From Pantoea cypripedii (GTDB lineage Bacteria > Pseudomonadota > Gammaproteobacteria > Enterobacterales > Enterobacteriaceae), in contig NZ_CP024768.1 in the NCBI RefSeq assembly GCF_011395035.1, positions 3,633,865 through 3,697,864 of the forward strand: DNA of 64,000 nucleotides, given 5' to 3'. Positions 1 through 8,800 of this stretch are shown here, piece after piece. How positions within the stretch are numbered: the first letter of the stretch is position 1; every line of letters begins with the position of its first letter. The notes below the pieces were generated by a model. That model searched no databases, was not told the DNA's origin, and worked only from the letters and a program-made list of their open reading frames with translations. The position numbers were made by a program, and so were the translations under genes.

Positions 1-475
1 ACCTCATCAAACGTAAGCCGGACACCACACGCGTCTGGAAATTAACGAAGGCGATCAGCTCGGACAACGCCACAATTTGCGGATTGTTCAGCCCGGCCTG
101 CTCCAGCAGACGGATATGACTGGCCTCGGCGGCAAACGGGGTTTTGGTTACCCGATCAGCGTGGCGGGCGATGGTCGCCAGCGGCTCCGCTAACGCTGTC
201 TCACCGTTTGCCAGCGCCAGCAGCGCAGCCGAAGGAGACAGCTGTGCCAGCTGGGCAGCGTAGTCAGCCAGCAGATGCGCATCACCGTTCAGTGCGGCCA
301 TGCGATGTGCCAGCGCCACACGCAGATCGGCAGCCAGTCCCTGATCCTGCTGCGGAGCCAATACCGACTGACGGCACTGCTCGGCACCCTCAACAAACTC
401 CGGGCGAAAACGGCGGGCACGATACAGCTCATCCTCTGGTGTCAGTCCGGCGGACTGATCAATGGCGTCGATCAC
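1..475 (-). CDS. CMD-domain (carboxymuconolactone decarboxylase / alkylhydroperoxidase-like) protein, 3' end outside window
   Basis: The reverse strand is open from a GTG at 475 to the window edge. The translation begins VIDAIDQSAGLTPEDELYRAR and continues through an Ala/Leu-rich helical region to FVNFQTRVVSGLRLM at the edge. The start is supported by AGGAGA seven bases upstream and by a GTGA overlap with the stop of the gene at 472-1932, which indicates translational coupling. The helical composition and the pattern ending in a predicted helix-rich CMD-type fold resemble the CMD-domain proteins (Avi_7170 type) often found beside flavin monooxygenases. That assignment is from memory of the family. 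The catalytic CxxC region would lie outside the window, so activity cannot be judged. Confidence 0.6.
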   Translation of the reverse strand, partial: MIDAIDQSAGLTPEDELYRARRFRPEFVEGAEQCRQSVLAPQQDQGLAADLRVALAHRMAALNGDAHLLADYAAQLAQLSPSAALLALANGETALAEPLATIARHADRVTKTPFAAEASHIRLLEQAGLNNPQIVALSELIAFVNFQTRVVSGLRLMR

Positions 476-1932
476 AACGCATTCTCCTGTTTGAGTAAGG
501 GTGTGGAATCCACCCATTCATCGCCCTGCAATTCAGGGGTGTCAAAAGCCATCAGGCTGTCGAAATGCTGCTCAACATCCTCGGCAAAGAGCGAAGCCGC
601 AATGCCGCGAACCAGGCGGTCGGCACCGGCGCTGACCGCCGGAATATCGCCAGACACCTTGCCGTGCGTCAGCATCGCCGCATCGTTGAAACAATGGATA
701 TGCGCCAGCAGCGGACAACTACCCGGCTCACGCTCGCGAAACTCAAAGGCTGGCCCCAGATCCGGCGCTTCCAGCATGCTGCTGCGCGCGGTGCCCATTT
801 CTGCCTGGTAGCGGCCATCGGCCCAGCTGCGGATATAAGGGGCGATGGCAGCAAACTCCGGGCGGCCGTTAAAATCGTTGGTGAAACCGGTCGCGGCGAT
901 CAGATAGTCGTAGCGCAGCGCGCCCTGGGTGGTTTCAATCACCAGGCCATCGGCTTGCTGCTTAACCGCGTTGATGCCGCAATCGAGGAAGAAACGCGCA
1001 TTGGCGTGGCGTGAAACGCGCAGCGTGGAGGAGCGTGGCGGCGGCGTTTGCGTTGACGCGGTGTAATCGACAAATTTCCACTTCCACGCGTCCGGCAACT
1101 GATGCATGCCGTGCACCACGCCCTGGCTGCCGATGCCGGTCATCTTGTTGATGCGCGGCATCTGCTTGCGGCGAATCAACAGATCCACCGCGCCCGCACC
1201 GTTTTCCAGTGCCGTCGCCGCGTTGTCCATGGAGGAGGCTCCGGCACCAATGACCGCCACCCGCTTGCCCTGCAACGCGGAAAAATCGATGTCATCCGCC
1301 GAATGCGCCCAGAATTTGCGGTCGATGCCCTGCAAAAAATCCGGTACGGCAAAACCGCCCAGCCCCGAGCGTCCGGTCGCCAGCACCAGACGGCGTGTAT
1401 AAACGCGCCCCGTCTCAGCACCCGCGAGATCCAACGCAATCAGGTCACCTTCAGCGGCGATAGCGGTCATGCGCACGTTGTTACGCACCGGCAGATTGAG
1501 CACCTTGCGATACCAGACCAGGTAATCCATCCACTGGTCTTTAGGAATTTTGTCCAGCGCCTGCCAGGCCTCAGCTCCCCACTGCGCGGTAAACCAGGCG
1601 CGGAAGGTCAGCTGCGGCAAGCCGAGAGAGGGACCATGCAGGCTTTTGGGCGATCGCAGGGTCTCCATGCGGGCAAAGGTGACCCACGGCCCTTCCAATC
1701 CGGCCGGAGCAGCATCATAAGCCACCACGTTGGTGATACCGGTCAGCAGCAATTTCGCCGTGGCGGCCAATCCGCACATCCCACCACCAATCACCACGAC
1801 ATCGCGTACTGGCGCACCATGGTGGGTGCGCGCTGGCACCCAGGCTTTGGCCGGTAATTCGAGGAATTCGAGATCCTGCTGAAGCTGCGCTTCAAGCGCG
1901 GTAAGACCGCTGGGCTGTGCTGCTGTCGTCAT
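472..1932 (-). CDS. FAD/NAD(P)-dependent monooxygenase-like oxidoreductase
   Basis: A 486-residue flavoprotein. An N-terminal dinucleotide-binding motif VVVIGGGMCGLAA lies near residues 45-57. A second Rossmann motif, VAVIGAGASSMDNAA, lies near the middle and would bind NAD(P)H, and ATGFTNDFNGRP near the C-terminal third is typical of this superfamily. This two-nucleotide-site layout is that of flavin-containing monooxygenases and CzcO/lysine-N-hydroxylase-like enzymes. The substrate is unknown. AGGGA precedes the ATG at a good distance. It is co-transcribed with the downstream CMD protein (4-base overlap), and the LysR gene just upstream on the same strand is a plausible regulator. The cytoplasmic location is inferred from the lack of a signal peptide. 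Confidence 0.8.
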   Translation of the reverse strand: MTTAAQPSGLTALEAQLQQDLEFLELPAKAWVPARTHHGAPVRDVVVIGGGMCGLAATAKLLLTGITNVVAYDAAPAGLEGPWVTFARMETLRSPKSLHGPSLGLPQLTFRAWFTAQWGAEAWQALDKIPKDQWMDYLVWYRKVLNLPVRNNVRMTAIAAEGDLIALDLAGAETGRVYTRRLVLATGRSGLGGFAVPDFLQGIDRKFWAHSADDIDFSALQGKRVAVIGAGASSMDNAATALENGAGAVDLLIRRKQMPRINKMTGIGSQGVVHGMHQLPDAWKWKFVDYTASTQTPPPRSSTLRVSRHANARFFLDCGINAVKQQADGLVIETTQGALRYDYLIAATGFTNDFNGRPEFAAIAPYIRSWADGRYQAEMGTARSSMLEAPDLGPAFEFREREPGSCPLLAHIHCFNDAAMLTHGKVSGDIPAVSAGADRLVRGIAASLFAEDVEQHFDSLMAFDTPELQGDEWVDSTPLLKQENAL

Positions 1933-2164
1933 GGTGTTGTTCCCTGCTGCGGGTATAAACCTGCAAACGCAGGTTTAGAAGGCGCAATCAATCATCCACA
2001 AAACGCATAGTTAATGATTAATAATCAATAATACGCATAGTAAGAACTAAGGTTTCGCATAATCCCTCTGGCCCCGAAAGGAGTCAAGCAGGATGCTCAC
2101 TTCGTAACCAATGGATTTCTTATATCTAAAGCAGAAAATGTTCTAAGAAGGGAACTTTATGGAT

Positions 2165-3118
2165 TTAATCCTGATTAATCAGCCGCATAATGCGCGGATG
2201 TTCGCTGGCGGGTAACCGCTGAAAACCTGGCAGCAAGGTCTGCGCCGCCTGTTCCAGCGCCTCCACCAGTGCCTGCGCGGCGGCAGTAATCTGTCGTCCT
2301 TGCGGGGTAATCACGCCAAAGAAATAGGGGATCTCTTCTTCCAGCGGGCGAATCACCACGCCTTCCAGCGGCATGCCCCAGGCGGTCACCGGTTCGAGAA
2401 TCGCCACCCCTAACCCGGCGCGCACGCAGGCCAGAATATTGGCTGAGGAATTGGTCTCGATGGTTTCGTGTGGCGGCACTTTGAGTTTTTTCAATGCTTT
2501 ATCATAGCGACCCCGTAACCGTTGCGGGCTCCAGGGGGCAATCAGTCGGCGTCCGGCGAGGCAGGCCAGCGTCAACTGCGGCTGTGCTGCCAGAGGATCG
2601 TCCTGCGGTAACGCCACCACACAACGCGACTGCCCGATCCAGTGCAGGTCCACGGCGTGATGCTCCAGTGGCAGGCTACTCAGACCGAGGTCCGCCTCAG
2701 CAGTGATCACCGCGTGCGCCGTCTGTTCAGCAGATTCACTGATAATCTGCACCTTGTTCTGCAAATTCAGGCTGGCGAGCGCCTGTGGCAACAGGCCAGC
2801 AGCCAGCGCAGGCGTGGCGGCGATACTGAGCGGACGATGTTGTTGCTGGGCAATTTCCTGAGCGCGCAGGCGGATTTGCTGCAATGACAGCAGCGCTTTT
2901 TGCACATACTGGTGCAGCTGTAGCGCTTCTTCCGAGGGATGGATGCGGGGTCCGTTGCGGATAAACAGCGGATAACCCAGCGCCTGCTCCAGTTCCTGAA
3001 TCAGACGTGACACGGCGGGCTGCGAGCGATTCAGCGCTTTTGCCGCTGCCGTGACGCTGCCAGCGGAAATCACTGCCGCAAAGGCTTCCAGCTGACGTAA
3101 ATCCAGATCGTGTAACAT
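2165..3118 (-). CDS. LysR-family transcriptional regulator
   Basis: About 317 residues. The N-terminal winged helix-turn-helix is clear (LRQLEAFAAVISAGSVTAAA, then LNRSQPAVSRLIQELEQALG), followed by a periplasmic-binding-like effector domain. The reading frame is open to 3166, but the start is set at the ATG at 3118 (MLHDLDLRQ) because LysR proteins begin just before the helix-turn-helix and AGGGA lies about nine bases upstream. It lies upstream of and parallel to the flavin monooxygenase gene across a 232-base AT-rich gap, so control of that operon is likely but unproven. The inducer is not predictable. Confidence 0.85.
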   Translation of the reverse strand: MLHDLDLRQLEAFAAVISAGSVTAAAKALNRSQPAVSRLIQELEQALGYPLFIRNGPRIHPSEEALQLHQYVQKALLSLQQIRLRAQEIAQQQHRPLSIAATPALAAGLLPQALASLNLQNKVQIISESAEQTAHAVITAEADLGLSSLPLEHHAVDLHWIGQSRCVVALPQDDPLAAQPQLTLACLAGRRLIAPWSPQRLRGRYDKALKKLKVPPHETIETNSSANILACVRAGLGVAILEPVTAWGMPLEGVVIRPLEEEIPYFFGVITPQGRQITAAAQALVEALEQAAQTLLPGFQRLPASEHPRIMRLINQD

Positions 3119-3199
3119 GCGGACATTCCCTAAGACATTGATCACCCGCGACAATCGCAGGGGCAAACATCACATCATAGAGAGAGTCGGCGCAATACG

Positions 3200-3673
3200 C
3201 TATGGCGCGGTAATCACCACCGCCACACGCCGGTTCTGCGCACGACCCTGAGCGGTGTTGTTGCTGGTCACAGGATATTTCATTCCCAGCCCGCGCGTCT
3301 CGATATTAGTGCGCGGTAGCGATGCCCCTGTCGCCCACTGCGCCGCGACTGCGTCGGCGCGCTTCAGCGACAGCTGTTCGTTATAACTGGCGGTGCCGTA
3401 ATTATCGGTATGACCATCAATGCGCAGATGTTCAATACCGGTAACAGCAAGGTTGGTCGCCATACGGTTGATCGTGGTTTTACTTTCCGGGGTCAGTTCT
3501 GACTCATTGATACCGAACAGAATTTTGTCCGACATCCCCAGCCCCCAGCCTTCCGCATTCGGACTGAATCCCTCTTTACGCATGGCGGCAATCTGCTCGT
3601 CGGTGAAAGTCCTTTTTGACTGACACCCGGCACAAGCAACGATGCAGAGGAGTAGCAATGCTTTGAGTTTCAT
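3200..3673 (-). CDS. yfiB: YfiB-like outer-membrane lipoprotein with OmpA domain
   Basis: A 157-residue protein with a lipoprotein signal and lipobox ending ACAGC, so the mature protein would begin with a lipidated Cys17. It carries an OmpA-like peptidoglycan-binding domain (IDGHTDNYG, then LSLKRADAVAAQW and the C-terminal NRRVAVVI). In the YfiBNR system of Pseudomonas and E. coli, YfiB at the outer membrane sequesters YfiR and so relieves inhibition of the cyclase YfiN. Its start overlaps the yfiN stop by four bases, and it is the last gene of yfiR-yfiN-yfiB, the E. coli order. Confidence 0.88.
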   Translation of the reverse strand: MKLKALLLLCIVACAGCQSKRTFTDEQIAAMRKEGFSPNAEGWGLGMSDKILFGINESELTPESKTTINRMATNLAVTGIEHLRIDGHTDNYGTASYNEQLSLKRADAVAAQWATGASLPRTNIETRGLGMKYPVTSNNTAQGRAQNRRVAVVITAP

Positions 3674-4884
3674 CCTGATACCTTTGTAATGCCCTTATTT
3701 TTGTACATATTCATATCTGCACGCTCAAGAATTGAGGTGACAGAATCACCGTGCTGCGACCAGGCATAACCGATGGTCACTGAGGTGGAGATATTCACGC
3801 CAGCAGAGATGGCAATCTTTTGCGCGATGGTGCTTTCAATCTCACTGGTAAGCTGTTGCAGCGCGTCTTCAGTGCTGTGGCTGGTGATCAGCATGGCGAA
3901 CTCATCCCCGCCCAGCCTTGCCACCAGATCGTTTTTCGTCACCAGGCCGGACAACCTGGCCGCGATGCTTTGCAGCACTTCATCGCCCGCCGCATGTCCC
4001 CAGGTATCGTTGATGCTTTTAAAACGGTCGCCATCCAGAAACAGCAGCACAAAACGCTCGTGCGCCAGCTGTTGATCGAGTAACTGGTTAAGTCTGTTGA
4101 TAAAGGCGGCACGGTTTGCCAGCCCGGTCAGCGGATCTTTGAGCGCTTTGGCGGCGAGAGATTTATTGTCGCGCAGCAGTGACGCTTTTAAGGTCTGCAT
4201 TTCCGCCAGCAGTGAATTCAAATCCTCGGAGAACACCTGGAATTCTTTGGTGGAGCTACCGGAGATACGCGGCGAAAAATCACCGGAGCGAATCACATTA
4301 TGAATGGTGCCGGTGATATTTCTGAAGGAGGCCAGAATGCCACGGTGCAATAACTCGCTGACCAGAAACGAGATAATAAACACGAAAATCATGCTACAGG
4401 ATAAAATAATGATCGAGTATTCAATAAAGTCCGCCACATTGGTGACCGTACCCGACAGCGTCAGCGCCCCCACTTTGGCATCTTCGTGGGTGACATTAAC
4501 GGTAAGCGGTTTGGCGTAAATCCAGTTACGTAGCAGATGCTGAAAACGGCTTTCGTTTTCCACATTATCCTGCCAGTCAACTAACACCGTCTGTTCGGAA
4601 GTCTCCAGTTTTGCCGCAGAAAACATGCCCTGCTCAGCCAGCAGCATGACTTTTTTCTTCGCATCATAGCTATCTTCAAATACGGTGGCCGCCGTCAGGC
4701 TGGTACTGAGCGTATTGGCAATCAGTTCAAGGTTTCTTTTTTCATAGCTTTTAATAAACAGCATCGACGTGGAAAACAGTAATAACCAACACAGCAGCAA
4801 AATAACCGCGGCATTGATGGTACTGATTTTACGTAACTGATTTCGTATAGATGATTTTTCGGTTTTTATTTTTTCGAATTTCAT
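3670..4884 (-). CDS. dgcN: Membrane diguanylate cyclase YfiN/DgcN
   Basis: A 404-residue inner-membrane protein. One transmembrane segment lies near residues 22-45 (AAVILLLCWLLLFSTSMLFI) and a second near 160-180, enclosing a periplasmic sensor region. A HAMP-like linker and a C-terminal GGDEF domain with an intact RLGGDEFAMLI active site follow. It makes c-di-GMP from two GTP. In the known system the periplasmic YfiR binds and represses it. The ATG is separated from the yfiR stop by a single base, so the genes are coupled. Confidence 0.9.
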   Translation of the reverse strand: MKFEKIKTEKSSIRNQLRKISTINAAVILLLCWLLLFSTSMLFIKSYEKRNLELIANTLSTSLTAATVFEDSYDAKKKVMLLAEQGMFSAAKLETSEQTVLVDWQDNVENESRFQHLLRNWIYAKPLTVNVTHEDAKVGALTLSGTVTNVADFIEYSIIILSCSMIFVFIISFLVSELLHRGILASFRNITGTIHNVIRSGDFSPRISGSSTKEFQVFSEDLNSLLAEMQTLKASLLRDNKSLAAKALKDPLTGLANRAAFINRLNQLLDQQLAHERFVLLFLDGDRFKSINDTWGHAAGDEVLQSIAARLSGLVTKNDLVARLGGDEFAMLITSHSTEDALQQLTSEIESTIAQKIAISAGVNISTSVTIGYAWSQHGDSVTSILERADMNMYKNKGITKVSG

Positions 4885-4885
4885 C

Positions 4886-5470
4886 TTACTGGCTTCCTTT
4901 GCGGGACAGTAATAACACGTCTGGACTGACTTTCACGCCGCTTCTTGCCAGCGAGTCAAGATTCACAGAGAACACCGTCTTATCCTGATGAGAAATGAGG
5001 CAAAAGGATGCACCGATGGTACATTCCGGATTGTTTTCAGCGATGGACAGCACCGGCCGGTTGCTGAGTTTTTCCAGCAGCGCCACCTGTTGCTGCGGCG
5101 ACTGTGCGCCAAAATAAACCGCATCACATTGCTGGCCGGGTAAAGCCTCCTCACTGGCAAGCCATACCACGCTAAAACCCTGTTCAGTGCCTTGCGGTAA
5201 AGAAAGATGGCTAACCGGTGGCAGTACGCAAAGTTGCGGTGGATGTTTTAAATCCGGCCAATGGGTAAAACTGATGATGCCACTGACAATACGATTGGCC
5301 GCACCATCGTTTAATCGTGTGTTATCGGCAGCATTAACGGGGCCAGCAATAAGCAGCAAGACGAGAGGAACAACGCCAGCAAACAATCGGGCAATGGCGA
5401 TAAGGGAGAAAAAAGCGATTATGCCTCTGACGAAACAGCATTTTTCTTCTTTGCGAGACATAGATTCCAT
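4886..5470 (-). CDS. yfiR: YfiR-like periplasmic repressor of the cyclase
   Basis: A 194-residue protein with a hydrophobic N-terminal export signal (cleavage plausibly after GPVNAA), followed by a YfiR/DUF4154-type domain. Four cysteines (LCVLPP, QQCDAV, PECTIGASFC) match the two disulfides known to tune YfiR stability in redox sensing. It would hold the neighbouring DgcN inactive in the periplasm until released by YfiB or by redox change. It is the first gene of the operon. The start could also be the internal Met at residue 4. Confidence 0.85.
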   Translation of the reverse strand: MESMSRKEEKCCFVRGIIAFFSLIAIARLFAGVVPLVLLLIAGPVNAADNTRLNDGAANRIVSGIISFTHWPDLKHPPQLCVLPPVSHLSLPQGTEQGFSVVWLASEEALPGQQCDAVYFGAQSPQQQVALLEKLSNRPVLSIAENNPECTIGASFCLISHQDKTVFSVNLDSLARSGVKVSPDVLLLSRKGSQ

Positions 5471-5891
5471 CCCTGAACATTAAGACCAAAATATTATCAT
5501 TGCTTTGGAAAAATCTGTAGCGGCGTGATAAATCGCTTCGCTAAAAAATATTTTTCATAAAAACAAATGGATCTAAAAAACAATTGATAATTATTTTCTA
5601 TCAATGGATTAAGTAAATCAATTAGTACCAATGAAAAGTTTCAATCATCACCAGAAAGGAAGTTGCCTGCCTTCCAGCCCCCGGGAGCTGATATACCGCC
5701 CCGTACCCCGTATTGATAAAGAGATGACAAAACACCAAAAAATCAGAACATCGCACGTTTATGAGCGAGTTATGAAATCAGAGATTACAAAGGGATTATT
5801 CTGTTTCTTCAATTTTATATTGAATTAACATCTTAATTTTTATCATTTTTGTCCTTCACGTTATCAACTCCTTTTTACAGAGAATTATTGT
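5471..5891. other. AT-rich intergenic region between yfiR and the effector-like gene
   Basis: About 420 bases of AT-rich DNA between divergent genes. It must hold the yfiR promoter and probably that of the gene at 5892. A degenerate REP palindrome lies at 5517-5543. A small inverted repeat TTCAATTTTATATTGAA is at 5808-5824. I looked for a HrpL-type box (GGAAC ... CCAC) and did not see one. A 65-codon frame at 5631-5828 has no recognisable features. Confidence 0.5.
5517..5543 (+). repeat. Degenerate GTAG-headed REP palindrome
   Basis: The sequence begins GTAGCGGCGTGATAAATCGC and ends TTCGCTA. It has the GTAG head and palindromic body of the other copies in this window, with several substitutions. 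It lies 47 bases upstream of yfiR. Confidence 0.6.
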
Positions 5892-8800
5892 ATGCACATA
5901 TCATCATCGTCTGCACCACAGGCTGCAAATGGCGTTAATATAAATGCTGACCCTATTGAACCCGCCATCAGGGTAAATAATATCGGTAATGCCACCGCTA
6001 GCCCGCAATCAAATTTCCATGCCACAACCGCTGTTGCCGCACCTGCCTCTCCTCAACCCGCACAGCCCGCCATCGACTGGTCACGGCAAACAGCGTTTGC
6101 CTGTCTGCTGGGCCAACAGACGGGCTTTGCTCTCGATGCTAAGGATCTGATGATTGAGGAAAACCTTACCCGCAGCGCAAAGATCGGCCACGGAAAACTG
6201 CAATGTTATGACGTAAAAATCATCGCTACCGGCCAGCTGTTTGAAATTTCCACTTATCCTGCCAGCGCCATTATCGCCAGTGGACATGAAGATCGCTTGC
6301 CGGCAATTGCCCGCTGCGTGAATAACGAGCGATCCCGTGTCGGGATGGTTACGCTACCCAGCGAGAGCGGTGATGGCGAGGAAAATTATGTCACAGTGTC
6401 GTTTAACCGCCAGGGGCTAATTTCGTGTCAGGAGTTTATCTCGCAACTTAATCATCAACAGAAACAGTGTATTTCGGTAGAAGATATTGTCAGCAACTAT
6501 ATGTCCCGGCTGAATACCGCTCGCGCGATGCTGGAAAAATATGAGGATTTTCATAACAAAATAGCAGCATTTGGCAACCAGGCTGGCATAAAAGCACATG
6601 GGTATCTGAGTCCGACTGCTATTTTCCTTTCAGATAAACCGGGGTCTGAAAATGGCCATCCTGAGGTAGAATTTGAACCCTCCACGTTTTTCTATCGTTT
6701 TCTGCAACAGGCCGAAATTAAATCCATGACAAAATCAAGTGGCATAAATTGCACGCAATATATGTCACCCGAGATCCGGCTAGGGAGAATCTATACCAGC
6801 AACACTGACAGCTATAGTTTCGGTGTTATTTTTATCGAGTTATTCCATACCGAACTTAACATTGAACAACATGAGGGAACTGCTATTTTTCGCTTGATGG
6901 ATGGTCTGTTAGATGGCAATCCAAAGTATCGCCTCGGAGTTGAAGAGATACTTAACCTGCTCCAACCTCGTTATACTTTAGCCCACCTTGAAGAACAATA
7001 TATTAAAATCAGCGCCATCGGTCATAACGATAAAAAAATCCCTCCAGAAAAACTGGCGGCGATGGTCCAGTCTCAGATCAATTATATTTCTGCACTTTAT
7101 CGCCACCTCGCTGCCAGCGGAGACGAGGCTCATCGATTTTTGGTTGATGCGTTGATTAGCTTTATGCTAACCAAAAACGTTTCCTTATCGGATATGCAGC
7201 GTTATTTTAATCATTCACAGGAAATTTCAAATCTGAAGTTTACCGGTGAAGATTCCACGCTGCTAAATCGCGTGCAGGAGATGCTGCAAAATAAATTTTT
7301 TGACGCCTGCGCTCTGCTATTTCTCCCGCCAGTTGTTGAAACAAACCATCTTGAAAAATGTACGTTTTCCGACTGTTATCTGGATAATCTCATTGGTACA
7401 ACGGAAATCGTATCCACGCTGAAAGGCAGCCATATTAAACATTCACCAGACTCGGCACATAACAAACCGACCCGCGTCTGGCTGAAAGATTTTAATATGG
7501 CCGGATTGACCTTAACCGGTACGGAAAAAACGCCGGTTCACTGGTTAGCGCAATCTTTAGGGCAGACCACTGCGACTGGCAATCACTGGGAAAATGTTGC
7601 TCTTTATCTCAGTCAATGCGGTAAAGAACCCATCATCGGCATTGATTTCAGCCAGTCTGAATTTAAAAATGTCGTCATATCGGGACTTCCGGCTAATAGC
7701 CGTCACGAACAGCATCATTCTTACCCACGCCGGGACATTCTCCAGAGTGATTTTTCGGGTGTTGCAGCAGAAAAACTGACGTGGACGGGTCTGGCGTTTC
7801 GCCAGGGATGTAATTTTTCCGGAATAAAAATAAAAGAGTTGTTCGTCCAAAACACCACGCTGAATGACGCCATTTTTGGCGATGTCCAAAAAGTGCAAAT
7901 CACCCTGGCAGCAGAGATGTTTAATGACGCCCAGATACGTTCCCGGCTGGAACCCGGCACCGGTGAAGGGGGAAATGCTGATTTCCTGGTTTTTCTCGCC
8001 AGTATTGCCGATAAACGAGTTAAACAGGACTTCGCGGAGCAGATGTCCCGGCACATCCTCGCGGGCGGCGGTGAACAACTCAGTCAGTCTGCACTTTATG
8101 TCTTGCTCAACCATATCGCGCAACAGGGCTATGAGATTTCCGCTGATATCGAACGCTGCTGCGCATGGGCAATGAGTAAGCTCTACAGCGCCCTGCGCAC
8201 AAAACCGCTGGACCAGCAGATAAGTCAGGACGAGCAAAACCTTATTCTGACCCGTTATTTACCGCTACTCAAAGACCAGAATCTGCTGTCTTATCAGGTC
8301 TGGATTAACCAAAAATATAATGCGTTGCTCCCTGCTGTGAAGGCAGCTTACCTCGCCATCCCGGAAGTTAAAGCAGCACGCGAGGCATTACTTTGTGGTC
8401 TGTTGGGCGCAGAAAGTGATGATGGCAGCCGTGCACCGATTTATTTTATGCCTCATCCAGGTGCCCCCGGGCAGGGATTCTATCTGAGTAATGAGCAGCT
8501 GGATGCAATCCTGCAAAAACGCAGCGATATATTGGTGATCCCGGAACCCTTTGATATCGCGTCACAGGGCGCTGATTTCACGGTGAATTTTATCGGACAA
8601 AATGCCAGGCGAATGAATGAAGCCTTTTTCCTCAATCCCTGGTTACTGAGCGGACAGCAATCGGTCGTTCCACCCGAATTTAAACTGTTTCATGCCACCA
8701 CGCCCCTCTCTCCGCGTGAGGCAGCACGGCTGGCGCAAATCGACGCGCATTTCCAGTGTTGTGCAGAACAACGCGCGCGTTGGGCATTAAAACTGGATGG

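Noticed and set aside
5631..5828. 65-codon plus-strand frame before the effector-like gene
   Set aside because: No ribosome site, signal, or family pattern; composition is that of the surrounding AT-rich spacer.
5471..5891. HrpL-dependent promoter for the effector-like gene
   Set aside because: No GGAAC-N15/16-CCAC spacing was found.
7557..8237. 226-codon minus-strand frame inside the effector-like gene
   Set aside because: It lies fully within the supported plus-strand gene and shows no domain.
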